Assembly (NCBI GenBank): GCA_026018925.1
Contig: JAKSZU010000016.1
Span: 31,028,877 to 31,092,876, forward strand
Source of the DNA: Tupaia tana
Taxonomy: Eukaryota; Chordata; Mammalia; Scandentia; Tupaiidae
Direction: 5' to 3'
DNA: 64,000 nt
Shown piece by piece: positions 10,267-22,555 of this stretch. Below the pieces are notes generated by a model, which was not told the origin of the DNA, did not search any database, and worked only from the letters and a program-made list of their open reading frames with translations. The translations under genes were made by a program, and so were the position numbers. The first letter of the stretch is position 1, and the number at the start of each line of letters is the position of its first letter.

Positions 10267-11165
10267 GATATTTTCTTTATCTTTGGTTTTCAGCAGTTCT
10301 ACTTGAGTATGATGAGTATGAGTATGAATATGAAATGTGTTTGCATTTATCTTGTTCTGTGTTGACTGTGCACCTTGGAATTTTGCTTATACTTGAATTT
10401 TTGGGGGATAATTATTCCTTCAAAAATATATTCTGCTATATTCTTTTTTTCCTCTCATTTTGGAGTTTCAATGATATATTTGCGTTTTAAATACATTTCA
10501 AATACAAATTTAGATAGTGTCTAATGATAACTGTAGCTCTTTTATATTTTAAAAATCATGTTCCTTCCTTCAGAATATATCATTTGCATCAATAAAAATT
10601 ATGTATTATAAAAACCAAATAATTAGGTACGGTCTTGTGTTGTTGTCTATTTATGAATTTTTCATTTCAAATATTGTCATAGTTTGGGAAATTTTTTTTT
10701 ATAGTTTTCAGTTTTCTGCTCAGAATATCTGTATATTCCATAATCATAATAATATTTTTGTTAATTCTCTAAACATATTTTAATAGCTACAAATAAATTT
10801 TCTGCTGATTCTAACATTTATCTCATCTTGGGGTCTATTTCTATTGATTATGTTTTCTTTCCTGATGAAGGTCACTTTTGCTTACTTATTCCATGGCTAG
10901 AAAAATTTTGTGAACTAAAGATTTTTTTTATAGAATATAATATATTCCATATTATATTATAGAAAAAAATTATATAATAAAGACTCTGGATTCTGTTTTT
11001 TTCCTTTTAAAAATACTGATTTTATTTCTAGTAGGTAATTCATATATTTGTACTCGAACTCCAAATTTTATTTTCTCTTTTTTGACTAGTAGCTCAAATT
11101 TCTGTCTATTCTTTTAGATATTTGACTTTTGATTTGTCCTGGGTCTTGGACTTCCACAAGTGTGT
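10267..11165 (-). mobile_element. Old L1-like sequence
   Basis: T-rich text such as 'ttttcagttttctgctcagaa', 'gctgattctaacatttatctc' and 'gcttacttattccatggc' resembles antisense of old mammalian L1. The assignment is weaker than for 8563-9600. Confidence 0.4.
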
Positions 11166-11219
11166 ACAATTCAGTTTCTAGTGTGTATGAGTATTTGTGG
11201 TTACTGTTTTTCCATCTTC

Positions 11220-11252
11220 CATTTTTTCCCCTACACATACACACAAACACTC

Positions 11253-11284
<32 letters not shown>

Positions 11285-11285
11285 A
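11220..11285. repeat. (CA)n microsatellite
   Basis: Interrupted CA repeat, the longest pure run at about 11252-11276. Confidence 0.95.
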
Positions 11286-12540
11286 ACTAACTTCTAAGTA
11301 CTTTGTCAGCTCCAAATTCTGTTCTTTGACTCTAAAAGGTGTAAGGATTCTTCTTGATAATTGAGTTCTCATTGTCCAGTAGGATCTGGAATTACCTGAA
11401 GTAGAAAGCATTGTGAACTGAAAGCTTCCTCAATGCAATCTCGTTCCCTCAAGGGTCAGTCATTCAATCTGTCTTTAGTCACTATTTAGTGTCTCCACAT
11501 AACTGATTTTTATACTTTGTCTGGAGTTTACAATTGTCTGTGAAACAATTGTAAAAAGAATAGTCAGAAACAAGTCACTCTGCCTTTACCAGAAGAGAAT
11601 CTTTAGGTAGTTTAAACCATCTTAGAAGGTCCTTATGTAGAGTAGTCACTCACCAAGCTCACAGACTCTTCTTTGTTTACTCTTGGTGAGTTGGACAAAG
11701 GAATGAGCTGATCTCTCCCTGCAAAACTATTTATATGTCTTTTAAAACAGCAGGAACAGAACCTATCTAAGATCTGCTTTGCGGGTAGAATTTAAACTAA
11801 TGTCTCAATAGAATTGACAAACACAGGGTATCCAGTGGAGAATAGCCCTGGGGTTGCTCTTTTATACTAAAGGATTTGTTGACTTAGTCAGTGACCTTAA
11901 GCTGGGACTAATTTTCTTACTCTACAAAATGAGAGGCATTAATACACACTTTCACCCAAAGGGATACCATGTATAAGTTTTTGTTAGGTCAAATATGTTT
12001 GAATTTCTTTAAGAAAAATATTATGTAAATAGATAATATGTCTTATAAGAGAAGTCATTTATTCCATCTTCTAAACAACTCCCACAATGCCCTTTCTACT
12101 GATGCATAACTAGTATTTAATGACAATACTATTTGCATTTTAAATTACTTTGTGTGCACTGGATATTTACTCTGATCATAAGAAGTATATTGCCTTGGGG
12201 GTGGGAAGTTATGCTGCAGTCATAATTAACTCTTGATTAAAAATACTACATGATCTTAGAAAATAAAGAAACTTTGTTAACAATGCTGTATTTATTTTTT
12301 GCGGTTGAGCAGAAAGTTAATACATAATTTCATTTAAAATATTTTTGACTAGTCTTATTTTCTTGTTCTAGTATTATTAATTATTAAATACAAAGAGAAT
12401 TACTAAGGCAATAACCATAGAGGGTGTGATAAGTATATGTGAAAAAGAATTTACCTTCCAGAATTCTGACACTACACACAAATCAGTAGAGTTTATAAGT
12501 AGAATAATAGTTACTAGTCCACTCTGCTGCTTTGTTTCTC
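11286..12540. other. Unassigned sequence
   Basis: About 1.2 kb without a recognisable repeat or open frame. Near-average composition; nothing further supported. Confidence 0.45.
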
Positions 12541-12546
12541 CAAATT

Positions 12547-12808
12547 TTTTTTTTTTTTTTTTTTTTAGAGAGAGATATTAGCTATAGAACTCATTGCAAA
12601 GACAGAGACATAAAACAAGAAATTACTTTCCAGGTTTCCAGGGGGAAGGGCTATGCCACAATCCCTTCTCCACTCTCCCTTAGGGATTTTGGGCACACAC
12701 AGACATGCACCTGGAATGAGTTTTTTTAAGCCGCTGGACCTGGGACTTGATCCACAGTCTACTACATGGGAATCCAGCAACATAACCATTACGTGATCTT
12801 CTGGTCCC
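12547..12808 (-). mobile_element. Family 1 tRNA-SINE, long form
   Basis: A T-run of about 20 (tail complement), 'agagagatattagctatag', the GC-rich hairpin reduced to 'tttccagggggaag', and the head ending 'gtgatcttctggtccc'. First of three same-orientation copies in 830 bp. Confidence 0.92.
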
Positions 12809-12824
12809 AGCCAAATATTATTAT

Positions 12825-13061
12825 TTTTTTTTTGAGAGGTTTTTGCTATAGGGTGCGTGTGCTCTCCAGAAAGACAGAAAGAGACAGAGAGACAGAAAGC
12901 GAGAGGATGACCACGTTGCAATCCCTTCTCCTCCATTCTTCTCTCGGGATCTTGGGCACATAAGCACACATGCCTGGCATGAGTTTAAGTGACCGGGACT
13001 CAAACTGCAGTCAACTACATAGGAGTCCAGCAACATAGCCATTATGCCAATTGCTGGTCCC
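12825..13061 (-). mobile_element. Family 1 tRNA-SINE with TSD
   Basis: 'agccaaatatta' (12809-12820) and 'agccaaataatt' (about 13062-13073) flank it. The GC-rich hairpin 'ccccagggggga' is deleted, giving a slightly short body. It inserted exactly next to the head end of the preceding SINE. Confidence 0.93.
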
Positions 13062-13133
13062 CAGCCAAATAATTTTTAATGGACTCCCACTTCAGTACCA
13101 AAGACAATACATTTTTTGGCTATAAACTTTTTT

Positions 13134-13380
13134 AAAGAGGTTTTTGCCTTAGAGCATGTGCACTCACTAAAGAAGCACAGACAGTAGGAGGGAAAGTGAG
13201 AAGTCACTCCCCCTCAAGGGGGATGGCCACACCACAATCCCTTCTCCTCCATTCTCCTCCTGAAATCTTGAGTAAGCATGCAAATACACCCGGCGTGAGT
13301 TTCAAGTGGATCCGGGACTGGAACCATGGTCAGCCATGTGGGAGTCCAGTAGTGTAACCACTAAGCTATCTGCAGGCCCC
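13134..13380 (-). mobile_element. Family 1 tRNA-SINE with TSD
   Basis: The duplication 'gctataaactttt' (from 13119) and 'gactataaactttt' (13381-13394) brackets the copy. The hairpin 'cccctcaagggggat' is retained. Moderately diverged. Confidence 0.92.
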
Positions 13381-13394
13381 GACTATAAACTTTT

Positions 13395-14361
13395 AACAAA
13401 ATTTCCCCACTTACGCATTGTGCTACTCTAGTTATTATGCCAGTGAAAACGAAGTAAAACTACTGGTTATACTGGCAGGTTTTATTAGATTCTGGAAAGA
13501 GACATTGTTATTTTTATTATAAAAATTGTATCCATTATAATAACTCAAAAAGTAAGTTAAAATGACAAAATAGGTGTTTAAATAACTATGGAGTAATTTC
13601 ATAAATATTACAAAAAAGAAATAATACATATGTTAATATTTAGGTAAATTTTACAAATGTATAATTCAAAAATAATGATCAAGGAAAAAACAGTATATGC
13701 CAGGCTTCTTTCTCAGAATATCGAGATAAAGTAAACCAGTGTCATTCAACCTCGCTACTGAGTATTTTTATTTTACACAGTTAATGTCTAAACTTATGTA
13801 AATTTAAGTTATAACCTGGAGTAGAAAGCTATCATGTGCAATATTACTTACTTTTCAAAATTAACTTAGATATGCTTTACGTCTGTTATGAACAGAAATA
13901 TATGCTATTAGATCAGTAGTGTTGTTACAGCTTTGCTATTTAACCAGTAAGTAATTAGATTTGTTTTAAGATGAAAATTTTGAAACAGTTCTGCTCCATG
14001 GCATGCTGCAAAAAATTGTGTCTTTAGACAGTGTAATGTAATACTTGGTTTTCTATGGTTAACTTTTACTGAAAGAAAAAAAAAATTAGACACATTAGAG
14101 TCTTTGAAAAATTGTTTTATCCATTCACAAAGAAAATAAACACATTATTTTGGATAAAGCTATGAAGCGCAGTTTTTGTGGAATGTAGGTAGAAGCCTGT
14201 CCTTCAGAAGCAGATGCAAATATTTTCAATTTGATGACCACATCTTGGAAATAGACAAAATTAAAAAACAAACACAAATATATGGACTTTTTGTAATTTA
14301 CTAGCAATTCATTATCAGTGGTTAGAGAAATGTTTTATACACTGAGAACACAATGACTTCA
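13395..14361. other. Unassigned sequence
   Basis: A/T-rich. On the minus strand a T-rich tract precedes a 38-codon open stretch (about 14250 down to 14125), but no convincing donor site follows, so it is not called as an exon. Confidence 0.4.
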
Positions 14362-14402
14362 TTTTCTTTTTTTCTTTTTTATTGCAAGAGGGTTCATGTG
14401 CT

Positions 14403-14449
<47 letters not shown>

Positions 14450-14617
14450 ACCTCTTTAATGGAGTGTGGTGAATCTTCAGTCCGATCCCTTCTCCTCTAT
14501 TTCTCCATCCTTCCACGATTTGGGGCACACATACAGACACACGCACACACACACACCTGCTATGTTTTTCGCCATGTGGAATCTAGTTCCTATTACCACT
14601 AGGCCATGGGGCCAACT
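14362..14617 (-). mobile_element. Family 1 tRNA-SINE, old, with expanded (GA)n
   Basis: The 3' CT-rich part has expanded to a (GA)n run at about 14405-14445. Middle and head remnants follow ('ccttctcctctatttctcc', 'taggccatggggccaac'). Confidence 0.8.
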
Positions 14618-15229
14618 CCAGTGATTTCATTTTCAACTCAATGTTGAGCTTGGTTGTTTGGAAAGTCAATGTGCTAGGCACTAAGAGCATTAGAAGTTAG
14701 AACTTGTCCTCAGTTTAATCTTTTCTAATAGTTACAGAATGAGGTAGAAGTTGATAAGATCCAAAAAAATGGTCCAAAAGAATTTCAGAAGTGGGCTTTT
14801 CAAGAAGAAAGTAAATATATTTGAAATGGCCCAGGAAAAGTAATTCAGAACTGTATTTGGGAAGGTGTTGCTAAAACTTGAAGGAATTTATAAGTGAATT
14901 CAATAGTTCTAAATATTTATTAAACAGAATTTGAACTGAGAACGGACACCATACGTCCCTAATTAAATTTCATTATTCAATCCCAATGGTTTTAATGTTA
15001 CTAATTTCTTTAACTGAAGGTTTCTAGCATTATATTACCCAATGCCTTTGATTCTAGACATATTAAACCTCATAGCAAAAGTATGAAATGTTAGTAATAG
15101 AAAGCATTCATTTAAGCTGAATAGAAAAAAAACATCAAATACATTTTTTGGTCCAGTGGCTACACTAATACTAACAGACAATCAGTGAGTACAACAGCAA
15201 GTTTTTTTTTTTTAATTGTACAAGGTCTA
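14618..15229. other. Unassigned sequence
   Basis: No repeat or exon recognised. Confidence 0.45.
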
Positions 15230-15350
15230 TAATATTTTTTTAGATTTTTTTATTTCATTTTCTTTCACACATTCATTCATGCTATTTCGCTTACAGAGTG
15301 AATATTCCAATATGTGAACATTTCTCCCTAGTATTTTTATCTAAGATATA
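15230..15350 (-). mobile_element. L1 3' UTR fragment
   Basis: 'cttacagagtgaatattccaatatgtg' followed by 'aacatttctccctagtat' parallels 41936-41984, which lies at the 3' end of a longer minus-strand L1. Confidence 0.55.
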
Positions 15351-18060
15351 AATCCAACTTTTCAGCCTCTTATAAGAAAAAACAATCCATTGAGTATTAT
15401 TTCTACTTCTGTCATTGATTTTCATAGTATGCTGACATAAATCCTTTAAGTCTCTGATTTATTTCTTGATTCACAAACAAGACACTATAAAGCAGGTTCT
15501 CATCTTAACTTATAAGTTTGTAATTAAATGTGAAGTGATGATTAGTATTAATTACAGTGCTTGTATCTGAGTGATTTATTGTAGCATTTAGATATACTTA
15601 GAATATTTTACATAGCATACTGCTACCTCAGAATGTAAGTTAACTCTGTTGTGAAAAGGAATTCATTGTCAAATTATCTTGAAAAAATTTAACACCAAAT
15701 ATATATTTGTATCTTCAGATGATTAAAATGTCTGTTGTAGATCTCAAATTTCCAACAAAGGATAAAATATTTAACATTTGTAAAATTACATGTACATATG
15801 TATATGTAAAAACATTCAACAGAACGATTTCCAAGCTCTGGTATGATGTGATAATGTGACATATAGGGAGAGAGGAATTTGGGGTATGAATTTCTGATAA
15901 TTCACTGATACTAAATTTTGATTTTTTTCCCCCAAATGATCTTTGTTCTGCCCTAAACTAGGTTTGTTCATGTTCTGCCTTAGCTAAAACGGTCTTTGAG
16001 GAAGTATGTGGGTATAACTTATGCAGATGCAAAGCTTTGGAGAAAATTCAAGACCAGGGAAAGGAAACAATCTGACTTTATCATCTTCCTTTCTGGTTTC
16101 CTATCTCTCTTCCTCCTTAGAATATTTAGTACTGCAAAGATACCATCCTACCTTTATGCTAGCAGTTAAAAATACATCGGCAGATGTCACTGGTTTCAGT
16201 AATGCCTGTACATTTGTCTCTCTTAGAGAGTTTAAAGAACACCAATACTTTGACCTTACTCCATGCTAAATAATCATGGTCCCAGGGCATGGGGGTCCTA
16301 CATTGTTTTGTTTTATTTTTTTTCTTTTTAAGTAGCCATGTAATCCTCATAGACAGCTGGGGATAAGAAGTACTGGTATAAATGTGCATGGGGAATGAGC
16401 AAAGAAGTCACTATTCGACACTTGTGCTATTATTTTAATCAGCAGTTCTCCAGTGAAATAGACCTATGAATAAATTTCCTACTGCTCTTGGAAGCTTTTT
16501 ATTTATTATTTTTTACTTTTCTTACCTAGAATGCTAATTGCAATTATTTATCTTGACATCCTTGGGTTAAATGATCTAAGCTCTAATTTAAGGTAAAGAG
16601 AAACAAGATTTAGTGTGCAGCATGTTGTGTTACAGAAATGCCATCTTTAACATTTCAGATAGTATGTTTAATGGTAAAGAGCAACAGTCTTTAAGTCAGA
16701 ACTTCTATTTGGCATTATGTTCCCGTAAAAATTTACTAGTCTTTTTTTTTTTAATTTTAAAAATCGAAACATCTTTAAATGAAGCAGAAGATGGTACTTC
16801 ATATGCTAGAAGCAAGAATTTATATAAAGCATCTGGTAAATAATACATTTTCGTTACATCAGTCCTTATCTCATTGGCCAATAAAGGTATGTACATTTGT
16901 AGGTTCAGCATTTATTTTTCTTTCTAATATTTTACAGAGCTGATACTGCTTTGTCTCCATTCAAAAACCATGGTTACTTTTCTCAATATTCATTCAGGAA
17001 ATTCTAATATAGCCTCATGGAACCTGTCTGATTTTCCATGATAATTTGAAAGAAAAAAAATAAGACTTTATGCCATGCAATTTTGAACTCTGATCATGCC
17101 CTGAAAACAACATGCTAATACCTATTTGTAAAGTCATATTCTTTTCTGTATTCATTCGCATCTCTACCTATGTAAATCCTAGTCATCTTTCTACATCCAC
17201 ATGAGTTGCATGCTTCCTCCACAACAACCTGTCCTGCTCTCACTGCTCTGTTCACACTCTACTCATTATAACACTTGGATTGCATTTTTATCTCCCGTAT
17301 CATTTAGCTCATAATATAAAATTTAATCAGTATAACAAGAGCCTAGACAAGACTCCTTCTCACTTCAGCCAAAAGAAAAAGGTTATCTACATCTGGAATC
17401 TAAAAATAGTTTTAGAATATTCAAGCCACATTTCAATCAAAACTCAATATCCTAGGCCAGAGTTGTATAAATTAATAGAATGATATCTCTTCCCTTTTGA
17501 GAAGAGGAATACAACATCTTTTCTATTACTAAGATACTAACTTAAGGCAAAAGTAGTCAAGAAAAATTTAAATGAGTTATTCAAAATTGAATATAAAATG
17601 ATTTGGGGACTCCATTATGGTTACCAACAAGTCATTATCAGATCTGATCAAAAGAAAACTTTAGAAAATTGAAAAAGTGTGAGGACCTTATTCTTTGTAT
17701 GTCCCATTTCTGATATGCCCTCTGTAACAATGCTGAGAGTGTTTGCAGAGTGCTTGCACAATCACAGATGCTCTTACCGAGCTGACACTATGGCCTCCAG
17801 GAATACAGTAATGGGTTTGCTATCTTAGGCTGTGAAATTTTTATTACTCAGGCAAATTTCTACTTTCCCCATATGACTTTGTCACCCATTATTCACTGTA
17901 AGAATCTGGCAGATGATGACTATTTGAACTCTAGAAGCTACCTCTAATCATGTTCTCATACAAAGCTGGGATAGTTCATATCATCATAACAATAATTCAA
18001 TTAATATGTTATCTTTTGGGAGGCCAACCCTAAACAAAAGGGCTGTGTTAGCTTTCTTAC
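15351..18060. other. Unassigned sequence
   Basis: About 2.7 kb with little recognisable. Open frames of up to 82 codons occur (for example 16021-16269 plus), but none has paired splice sites or a recognisable domain. Around 17180-17280 there may be a very old L2-like piece; not firm enough to call. Confidence 0.4.
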
Positions 18061-18229
18061 CATGATGCCACCATACCACCTTTAAATGAAATGCTCATTA
18101 TGTGAATCACAAAAGCATTAGACTCCAAAGCTGGGTCCTTGTCTTCAGAAACTATGTTTGTAATACCTGCACAGGGGAAATATACAGGAATCATGATACT
18201 TGGGCACGCTGCTAGAAAGGAACACATTC
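18061..18229 (-). CDS. Possible internal exon, unknown gene
   Basis: On the minus strand a pyrimidine-rich stretch ends 'ctttttactcag', then 169 nt follow, then a strong donor 'catcatg|gtaagaaag'. One frame is open throughout (about 55 codons), starting G-M-C-S-F-L and containing 'VSEDKDPALESNAF'. It needs one carried base at its start, whereas the exon at 23936-24079 hands over two, so the two are not directly adjacent in a transcript. It may be chance. No domain recognised. Confidence 0.25.
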
Positions 18230-18660
18230 CTGAGTAAAAAAGCATCAACCAAAGGGCAAAGAGAAAGTACGATTATTAGGCTGGCCACTCTACAGATAAA
18301 GACAAGACATTAGGTTAATTTTGCAGACCATCACAAATACGGGCTATGATTTTCCTCTCTTTTTGATTTAAACTCATCACAAATATTTTTATTTGAAATA
18401 ATGACCATAGTGACTTCTTCCCTTGAATTTTGCGGTGTGTGAAACTCAATATTTCTGTAAAACCTAAAGCTACTTTCATTTATTTGCAGGCAATCACTCT
18501 AATAGAGACAAAAGAGATATATTTATCAATGAAAAATGCTAAGTAGTATTGGACTAGCCTAATAGTGAATATGAATATTTTAATTGTTCTGTTTATGTTC
18601 AAAGGTTGGAGGTTAGATATATCTTCAGATCATGAAATAGTCCAAGTTAAAAGGCAAATG
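18230..18660. other. Unassigned sequence
   Basis: Nothing recognised between the possible exon and the next SINE. Confidence 0.45.
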
Positions 18661-18669
18661 CTGAATTTT

Positions 18670-18934
18670 TTTTTTTTTTTTTTTTTTGGAGAGGTTTTTG
18701 CTATAGGGCGCGTGCGCTCGCCAGACAGAGAGAGACAGAGAGATAGAAAGCAGGAAATCACCCCCCAGGGGGGATGGCCACGCCGCAATCCCTTCTCCTC
18801 CATTCTCCTCTCAGGATCTTGGGCACGCACGCACACGCGCCCGGCGTGAGTTTAAGCCGCCGGGTCCGGGACTCGAACCGTGGTCGACTACGTGGGAGTC
18901 CAGCGACATAGCCATTACGCTAACTGCTGGTCCC
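18670..18934 (-). mobile_element. Family 1 tRNA-SINE, young CpG-rich copy
   Basis: Near the family consensus, with many intact CpGs ('ggcgcgtgcgctcgcc', 'cgcacgcacacgcgcccgg'). 'ctgaatttt' at both ends (18661 and 18935) is the target duplication. A box and B box are intact on the minus strand ('ggttcgagtcc'). Confidence 0.96.
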
Positions 18935-18959
18935 CTGAATTTTTTTTTAATGGAACAGA

Positions 18960-19728
18960 ATTAGAAAACAAAATTTAATTACTTCCTTTTCCATGTTCTT
19001 TCCCCTTTTGTTAGATTCTTAGAAAAGAATGATAAAAATATAACTCAGTTGCCTGTTCTGTCATATATGATTCATGAGTACTTCAGTTTTCCCTAAACAT
19101 TACTTCCTTTACTTAACCAAATTTGGAGAATTGTAATGACAATTCTACAATCGAGACTAAAATAAAAAGAATTCCAAGGTCATAAGGTAATGGTTAAAAA
19201 ATATAGGAACTTTAAACTGTTTACTCATAAACCTGTTTACTATGCAGACATTTTAACTTTCTGGCATTTTGTATACACTAATGGGTAAAAAGAGCTGCCA
19301 CTTCTTACACTTACATGTTTTACTTTTAACATAGGTCTTGTTGTTTGTCCATGTGTGATTTGGGAGAAACTGAATGCAAAATTTTTGTCCTTATAACAGT
19401 GGGAAGAGTTAGGCTACCTTTCACATACGTGTAAACCTTGTCTCCCTCCACAATGGGGTTCTCAGTCTTCCCTTTATTTCTAAGTATTGCTGTTTATATG
19501 CCATATTACATTCTCTAATTTCCCTTTTATCTTTCCTTTATTTTGCAATGTCTCAGCACGTGTTCTTTTAAGACAAGTTAATTTAGCCAATTACTCCAGT
19601 TTGGTTGAAGATAAAATCTTTAATTTATCCAGCCCACCCTTTATTCTTTCTAGGATACTCTTTCCATTAATTTCATGAAACATTCTAATTCTCTAGTTCA
19701 GGGAAAAGCTAATGTCATCCATATACAC
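18960..19728. other. Unassigned sequence
   Basis: No exon or repeat recognised. Confidence 0.45.
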
Positions 19729-19768
19729 GTACACACACACAACACACACACACACACACACACACACG
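19729..19768. repeat. (CA)n microsatellite
   Basis: Nearly pure CA repeat with one interruption. Confidence 0.95.
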
Positions 19769-20061
19769 TGCATGCTCTCAGAAGCAAAGCAACATATACC
19801 TATTCTTTCAAAAATAATCTGTTTTTCATAAAAAATTGTTTATATTTTTAAGGCATCTTCAAACTAATAAATCTATATTCATTATGTATACATTATTCTT
19901 AAATTGTTTTAATTCATCTACATACTAGTGAAACATAGTTTCAGCTCTTCTTTGAGAAGACTTTGATAGAATAAATATCCAAATGCCTGGAGGAACATCT
20001 GAGGAATTATTATTATTTAGGAAAGCCCAAAGAGTGGTCCTAAAGAGATTGAACACTTGAA
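19769..20061. other. Unassigned sequence
   Basis: Nothing recognised. Confidence 0.45.
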
Positions 20062-20073
20062 AATAAAGCTCCA

Positions 20074-20332
20074 GGGGCCAGCGGTTGGCGTAATGGCTAT
20101 GTCTCTGGTCTCCCATGTAATCGACTACAGTTCAAGTCCGAGACCCGGTGGCTTAAACTCCCACCGGGCGCGTGTGTGCATGTGCCCAAGATCCTGAGAG
20201 GAGAATGGAGGAGAAGGGATTGCAGCATGGCTATCCCCCCCTTGGGGGGGGGGAATTCTTGCTTTCTGTCTCTTTGTCTCTGTCTTTCTGGCGAGCTCAT
20301 TCACCCTATAGCAAAAACCTCTAAAAAAAAAC
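20074..20332 (+). mobile_element. Family 1 tRNA-SINE, long form, with TSD
   Basis: Head 'ggggccagcggttggcgtaatgg'; the hairpin has become 'cccccccttggggggggg'. Duplication 'aataaagctcca' (20062-20073) and 'aataaaactcca' (20334-20345). Confidence 0.94.
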
Positions 20333-20472
20333 ACAATAAAACTCCATTTTAAAAAAATTCATCCATTTATTAAAGCATTCCACATATTAGTTACTGTTTT
20401 AAATAGATGGACAGATATCCTTGATCATCTAGTCAGGAAAAATGCATGAGATTTTGAAAAAAGATGTGTTGG

Positions 20473-20716
20473 GGAACCAGCAGTTAGCGTAATGGCTATG
20501 TCGTTGGACTCCCACGTAGTCAACTGTGGTTCGCGTCCCGGACCCGGTGGCTTAGAACTCACGCCGGGTGCGTGTGCGTGCGTGCCCAAGATCCTGAGAG
20601 GAGAATGGAGGAGAAGGGATTGCAGCGTGGCCATCCCCCCTGGGGGTTGATTTCTCGCTTTCTGTCTCTATGTCTCTCTGCCTGGCGAGCGCCCGCGCCC
20701 TATAGCAAAAACCTCT

Positions 20717-20748
<32 letters not shown>
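20473..20748 (+). mobile_element. Family 1 tRNA-SINE, young copy, with TSD
   Basis: CpG-rich body and a run of about 32 A. 'aagatgtgttgg' at 20461-20472 and 20749-20760 is a perfect duplication. The right-hand copy of the duplication overlaps the 5' start of the next SINE. Confidence 0.95.
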
Positions 20749-20752
<4 letters not shown>

Positions 20753-20758
20753 TGTGTT

Positions 20759-21026
20759 GGAACCAGCAGATGGTGTAATTAATGGTTAAATCACTGGACT
20801 CCCACATAGTCAGTGCAGTTTGAGTCCCAGACCTGGCAGCTTAAAACTCATGTGGGGTTTGTGTGCATGTGTCCCAATATCGTGAGGAGAGAATGGGGGA
20901 GAAGGGATTGTGGCATGGCCCTTCCAATACTCGGAGGTGATTTCTTTCTTTCTGTCTCCCTCTCTCTGTCTCGCTGGCAAGTGCATGTGCCCTATAGCAA
21001 AAATCTCCCTCTCTCTCTAAAAAAAT
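20759..21026 (+). mobile_element. Family 1 tRNA-SINE, older copy
   Basis: Head 'ggaaccagcagatggtgtaattaatggttaaatc' carries a small duplication inside the A box. The body is diverged and the 3' end has (TC)n before 'taaaaaaatg'. The younger SINE at 20473 landed at its 5' boundary. Confidence 0.92.
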
Positions 21027-22333
21027 GATGTGATATGTGCTAAATGAATACATATATGAAAGTGACCAGCTCTACCCTGGGCAATTTTCAAAAAGAAGCA
21101 CATTTAAGATGAATCTTGAAGATGATAGGAACAGTTTGAAATGGCCTATTTCATTGGTTTCATACTTCTGATGTATTATGTAAGTTAATCATTAACATGG
21201 TATTTCCTTCCGTATAGTTTGACATGATTAAATACGTTTATTGTTGTATGTGTATGAACTATTTCTCTTTCTAATTTGGATGACCTAGATATTTGCTTTA
21301 GGTACTAGACATTTTGTTCCAAAATATATGCTATCTGGTGCTTTCATATGTAAATAGTTTTTGTTTGTACTGTATAAATTGTGCATTGAAAATGACATGT
21401 CTAAAATATAACCACATTGATTCAAACCATTAGATTATGACCTCTAAGAATGCATTATAAATAACAAAAAAATCAGTATTTGATTATTACTATTTTTTAA
21501 TGTTGGGGTTATAATATTTGTACACTTTCTTCAGTTCCCTTGACAGCTTCTTTCCTGGCTCAGTTACATTTGTTTCCTCTCTTTCAGAGCCTGGTGCTTG
21601 AACATCTGGATAAATTCAACCTTGCCTTAGGTTATACTTTATTGGAGACTAAAGTCAACACAATCCTTGACTCAAAATGGGGTTTTGGAGTTAGATAACT
21701 TAGCTCTAGGACAAACAAACAACGATGGCATCAAGTGTAATCATCATAATTATCAAAACTATGTTACTTATAAGGAGTGTGATGTGGGGAAATTACTTAT
21801 GACTACAGTAGAGTCTTTATAAATACTAGATTAGAGGGCCATAGGGGATGCTTCCCAAGTTTTCCCAAGCTCAGAAATTCAGACATTACAAATTTTGCAG
21901 CCTCTGGTAGTTTTTATATGATAAAGTTAGGATTTTCAGAGTGAAAAAGTAGGACACTGATATCTGTGATGGGGACAATGGGTTGAAGAACCTAGTATTA
22001 CAGAGCCCCCAAATGTCAGCCCTTGGCTATTGTCATAAGACCTACTTTAGCACTTCCCTCCCCTCACCTGCAGATTGTGCAATGACCTCACATAAAGCAG
22101 GTGTGTCACCGTAAGACACTTCTCCCCTCAGGGTAAGTTCCTGTCCTCCCAGGTTGCCTTCAGGCCTTATTCAAAGTGTGATCAGGCACAGTCTCTCGGC
22201 AGAGAAGTCAACACTATTCTATAGGAAGAAATAACCTATACTGCAAAAGTAATAGCAGTATCCGGAAAGGATGTTTGGATCTGAGTCTTGAGATACTTAG
22301 AAAAGGGATTAATATTATAGAAGCAATGGCAGG
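21027..22333. other. Unassigned sequence
   Basis: About 1.3 kb, including a slightly C-rich part at 22030-22200. No repeat or exon recognised. Confidence 0.45.
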
Positions 22334-22555
22334 GCCCAGCCTGGTGGCTCAGTTGATAGCAACTAAACTGCAGTACTGGAAACCATATGGCTGACAATGA
22401 CTTCAAATCCTTGCATTAGCCTAAAAGCATGTCAGTTAGGTGTATTCACGTGTACCCAAGCTCCTGACCAGGGTCCTTCTCTGTCTCCCTCTCTAGTGTG
22501 TGCACATGTGCTTTCTGTCATAAAAAAAAATTAATAAACTTCAAAAAAACAGAAA
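22334..22555 (+). mobile_element. Family 1 tRNA-SINE, very old copy
   Basis: Head 'gcccagcctggtggctcagttg', degraded B box, 'cacgtgtacccaagctcc', CT-rich 'tctgtctccctctc' and 'gtgctttctgtcataaaaaa'. Confidence 0.65.

Noticed and set aside
14125..14250. Possible terminal exon on the minus strand after 'tgtctatttccaag'
   Set aside because: Open for about 38 codons to a stop, but the acceptor is average, there is no polyadenylation support I can see, and the frame does not join the 144-nt exon in phase.
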